From assembly GCA_023078555.1 (NCBI GenBank), contig CM041196.1, positions 4,785,658 to 4,849,657 of the forward strand: DNA of 64,000 nucleotides, in the 5' to 3' direction. This document shows positions 54,771-64,000 of this stretch, in pieces. The notes below the pieces were generated by a model, which saw only the letters and a list, made by a program, of their open reading frames with translations, did not search any database and was not told the origin of the DNA. Position numbers and translations under genes: made by a program. How positions within the stretch are numbered: position 1 is the stretch's first letter; every line of letters starts with the position of its first letter. This DNA is from Ulva prolifera (taxonomy: Eukaryota > Chlorophyta > Ulvophyceae > Ulvales > Ulvaceae).

Positions 54771-57047
54771 CTAGCATGGCTGGTAGTCTGCGGCCACGTG
54801 GAACCCATTGGCGGACATGCCGCCGTCGATGGGCAGCACATGCCCGGTGATGAAGGACGCTGCAGCCGAGGCGAGGAACACCATCACACCTGCACACACA
54901 CACCTCCTCAAGCACCGGCCGGCACACATCACACACCCACGTGGGTGTATCGGTGGCAAATTGGATGCAGGAACAAGACAGCTGATGCGGGCAGCGACTT
55001 GATGGTGGCCCACGGCGGCAGCAGATGGGGTTGGTGGTCACTCGACTGCGAAGCTGCACCGGTATCCCAGACTACAATGGTGGACTGCATCTCCCAGGAT
55101 CGATGTTGAGCGTAACGTCCGTGGCGTATTTTCAATTCAGGCCGCGGCCAAACACGGGGCCCTTGATGTACCCCCGACGCAACCGTCTGCGTTCGGGCCG
55201 CAATAGAACCAGCACAACCACAGCGCGGTGACCTCGCATGACGGCATCGCGAGGCGCTTTGGCATCACAGAATCCGTCTCGCAGGGGCACCTGAGAGTGA
55301 CAAGGGGCGCGCCCGACGTCTCCTCCGGCTCGGCGATGCGGCCGAGCGGCGTGCGCGCCAGCACACCCTGCCGGAAGCCTTCGTCCTGCAGCGCCTGCCG
55401 CACGAGTGGCGTCGCGGCAAACCACGGCGCGACCGCGTTGACGCGGATGCCGTCCCGCGCCCACTCACACGCGAGGCTCCGCGTCAGCTGATTCAGCGCC
55501 GCTGCATACACCCCGCTGGGCTGGCACAGGCTGCCGCAGGGCACGGTTCCCTGGTGCCTCCGTGCATGCCAGATTCTATGCAAGCTGCCGTGAGTAGCAT
55601 GTCTTGCGGTAGCCGATTCCGCTGTTTGTGCGCTTGCCCCATGAGACCCCTGTGTCATCACGTGTTTGTCCAGGCAATTCATGTAGATCCTGGGAGGTGC
55701 ACTTCGATGCAAAGACAGATGTGGACTGTGCGTTTGGGATTGGCTTACCTTTCGTCATCCCGTAGACGCATCCGCTCCACAGCGCCAGCGGGCCGCCAGC
55801 CACGGAGGAGTTAAAGATGATGGATGGTGCGCTGGATCTGGCGAGGTGCGGCCGGCAGAGCTGACAGAGACGCAGTGCAGAGCGCACGTTCGTTGCCATC
55901 ATCATGTCAAAGTCCTCTGCAGTCGCGTCCTCAGCCTGCCGGCGGCGATTCGTGCCGACGTTGTTGACCAGAACATCCAGCTGCCCTGAAATCATGGACA
56001 TCTTTGAGCTCAGCTGCAGCTGAAGTTGACGATTTAGAGGGCGCGTACAGGAGGGGGTGCAGGCCTATTGCCACCTGCGCATTGTTCGATGCTGAATGCC
56101 ATTGGATGTACCCTTCCATTCCGTAATGAAAAGCAGATGACGTCCCTACCCTGCAGAAGACATCAAGGCCATGGCATGCCACCAGCATGAGGTCAGGCCT
56201 GAGGTGTTCGGTGAAAGTCACTCACGCTGTACCGGCTCGGTGGCCTGGATTCGGAGCTAGGTGGGCGAAAAACTTGCCAATGTCTAGCTGCATTTGGCAC
56301 GTGTCCGGGAGCAGGAGGCTGCGCAGGTTGGCCAGTGTCAGGCCCGTGAAAGAGATCTGGAATGCGGTGCCAGTACATCTTCCACCTTGGTGCTGAGCAG
56401 TGATCTGTGACACACCTCCAAAGAAGGCGAGCGCCTGATTGACCAGATTCTCAGCTGCGTCTGTGTCGGTGACATCCGCCATGCATCCTGCCACTGGTAA
56501 ACCTTTAGCCTTCAGAGGCTCCAGCACAGTGTCTAGCTCAGCCTGGTCTCTCGAGCATGTATACACTCGAGCTCCTACCTCGGCAAACTCCCTGACAGCA
56601 GCTTTGCCAATGCCTGCAGAGGTGCAGCGCCGTGAGACACCCGAGTAACATGCATTTTGATCGAGGCCTCTTTCGACAATTCTGGTGGCTAGGTGTTCTA
56701 GACGTTGGGCGGTCCTGGGCGTGACATTCCCCGCTGTGGCGCTCTGATCGACAAGCCGGTTAAATCTCCAACATATTGAAAGAAATTTAGGTCGTTACAT
56801 GCCAGCTGATCTCCTTACAATGTTTTCCACAGTCTTGGCACGCGCGTTGTGCTTGCATGAATGGGACAACGACATTGCAGACGCAAACGTGAGCGTGCAC
56901 GACACTTCTGTTCATGAAAGACCTGTGCATTGACGTACTTGGCACGAGCAGCGACGCTGCCGTCGGCATGAACACACCTTTCGAGCCTCCGGTGATCAGA
57001 ACACACTTCCTGTCCATTCCAAAACGTTCAAATGTGCGCTCAGCCAT
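54771..57047 (-). CDS. Tropinone-reductase-like SDR, paralogue B3 (intact frame)
   Basis: Exons 56,978-57,047, 56,416-56,613, 55,749-55,985, 55,313-55,501 and 54,771-54,889; 813 nt, 270 aa. Exons 3-5 are identical to B2. Exon 2 differs by a few bases (for example AENLVNQ for AEHLVNQ). All SDR motifs present (TGGSKGIGK, NNVGTN, NSSVAGG, YGMTK, PWFAATP). Same GC-type donor in the last intron. With B2 it is the best candidate for an active enzyme in the cluster. Confidence 0.82.
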
Positions 57048-57935
57048 CGTGCCGCGCTTCAGTCTACATAAGGGGGGGCGCTCCTCAAATGCTCAGTCGA
57101 ATGTCGAGCAGTTTGGTGCTCTGCATTGCCTTACAAGACTAAAAGTGGATGTTGACAAACGACGCAGTTGCAGTGGCTTGTCTCGAGTGCGTTGCTGCCG
57201 CTGCTGTTCTGCTTTGCCCCGCGCCACGTGAAGGCACCGGCTCAACACTTTCAGACGCTGAAACAGACACCAAACAATCTATGGCATATGCAGATGCTCA
57301 ATAGCTGTTAAATATATGCATCTAATATCTGATGTGGGGGCGTTTCTCTTGCGGAAACATGCCTGCTTTGAGCCAGGTGTGGTACAACTCTTCAGGAGGC
57401 AGCTCTTCTGTCATGCTTGGCGCAGCACTGTACATACATGTGTGGCAGCAAAGCAACTGCAAGTGCCTACACCAGGCACATGGGAATGCACGTGATGTTA
57501 CCATTCTACTGCATTGATCATGCATCCATAAGGACTACTACTCCAATTTGGGATCCAGCCCCACGCCGTTACGACACACACACCAGGCATGTGGATACCT
57601 GCAGCCACAGTGAAGCGCCTCCAGCATTGGATGCTCAGGGCTCAGGAGGGTTGCAAACCCGACAGGTACCCACCGGCACACTGGCCATGTCCGTTTTGGC
57701 TGGCCTGGATATGGCTGCCCATGTATACACTCTGTGTAGGACTGCTGCACTCCGGTGTCATCTATCCACCCCCCCCCCCCCCCCCCCCCCCCCCCCCGCC
57801 CAGCCATACACCTGTTCGGCAGGTGCGCCTGTATACATATACACTGGTCAATAGTCTGCGACAGACAACCCAGCGAACAGGCTGCACCGCCGCCGCCGCG
57901 GTCAGCGGCCGCAACGCGCATTTGTCCACAACGTC
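57048..57935. other. Spacer between SDR-B3 and the ATPase
   Basis: No gene; homologous to 44,477-45,354. Contains a C29 tract at 57,769-57,797. Confidence 0.6.
57769..57797. repeat. Poly-C tract (C29)
   Basis: Homopolymer about 140 bp beyond the intact ATPase stop codon. Confidence 0.95.

Positions 57936-64000
<6,065 letters not shown>

Larger units (their letters stand above)
50944..56381. repeat. Near-identical duplication tract, right copy
   Basis: Partner of 38,370-43,808. One G fewer in the poly-G run is the only difference noted by eye. The first base difference at the right end is at 56,382 (C; A at 43,809). Confidence 0.9.

Overview
The window looks like nuclear DNA of a unicellular, green-lineage eukaryote (an alga; I cannot name the species). 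Every recognisable gene has short GT-AG introns. The protein families are plant-like: an ECA/SERCA-type Ca2+ P-type ATPase, tropinone-reductase-like short-chain dehydrogenases (SDRs), a GT5 starch/glycogen synthase fragment and an NB-ARC/LRR receptor. Between genes lie long microsatellites, class II transposons and tRNA-derived SINEs. No bacterial operons, rRNA genes, tRNA genes or CRISPR arrays were seen.

Layout. 1-4,780 looks like the right part of a CACTA-type transposon: a transposase on the minus strand running off the left edge, and a divergent five-exon gene of unknown function that carries a 66-bp minisatellite in an intron. 7,500-19,600 is the first, badly damaged copy of a cassette whose order is SDR-A, SDR-B, 3' part of a Ca2+-ATPase, SDR-D. 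In this copy SDR-B has lost its 5' exons, the ATPase is a collinear patchwork of exon scraps, and SDR-D is split by a hAT-like element. 19,900-20,830 holds three exons of a GT5 synthase. 20,800-33,000 is repeat-rich: a dispersed family in at least three copies, a second hAT-like element, a SINE and hAT transposase remains. 33,032-36,779 is an NLR-type gene with a glycine-zipper N-terminus, an NB-ARC domain and 22 near-identical LRRs. 38,370-50,560 and 50,944-64,000 are the second and third cassette copies. They share a 5.4-kb tract that appears identical apart from one homopolymer base. Only the third copy joins to an ATPase with all visible exons intact.

Because the window contains paralogous copies of most segments, several insertions (two hAT-like elements, two SINEs) can be bounded exactly by comparison with an empty paralogous site. 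Exon coordinates for the SDR-A, SDR-B and ATPase genes were set by splice signals and checked by intron phase; their coding lengths close exactly in frame.

How the genes relate. The SDRs would act as NADP(H)-dependent carbonyl reductases. The ATPase would pump Ca2+ into the ER or another internal store. The NLR would be an intracellular immune or cell-death switch. Nothing in the sequence shows these genes working in one pathway. The repeated cassette looks like a product of segmental duplication, gene conversion and decay.
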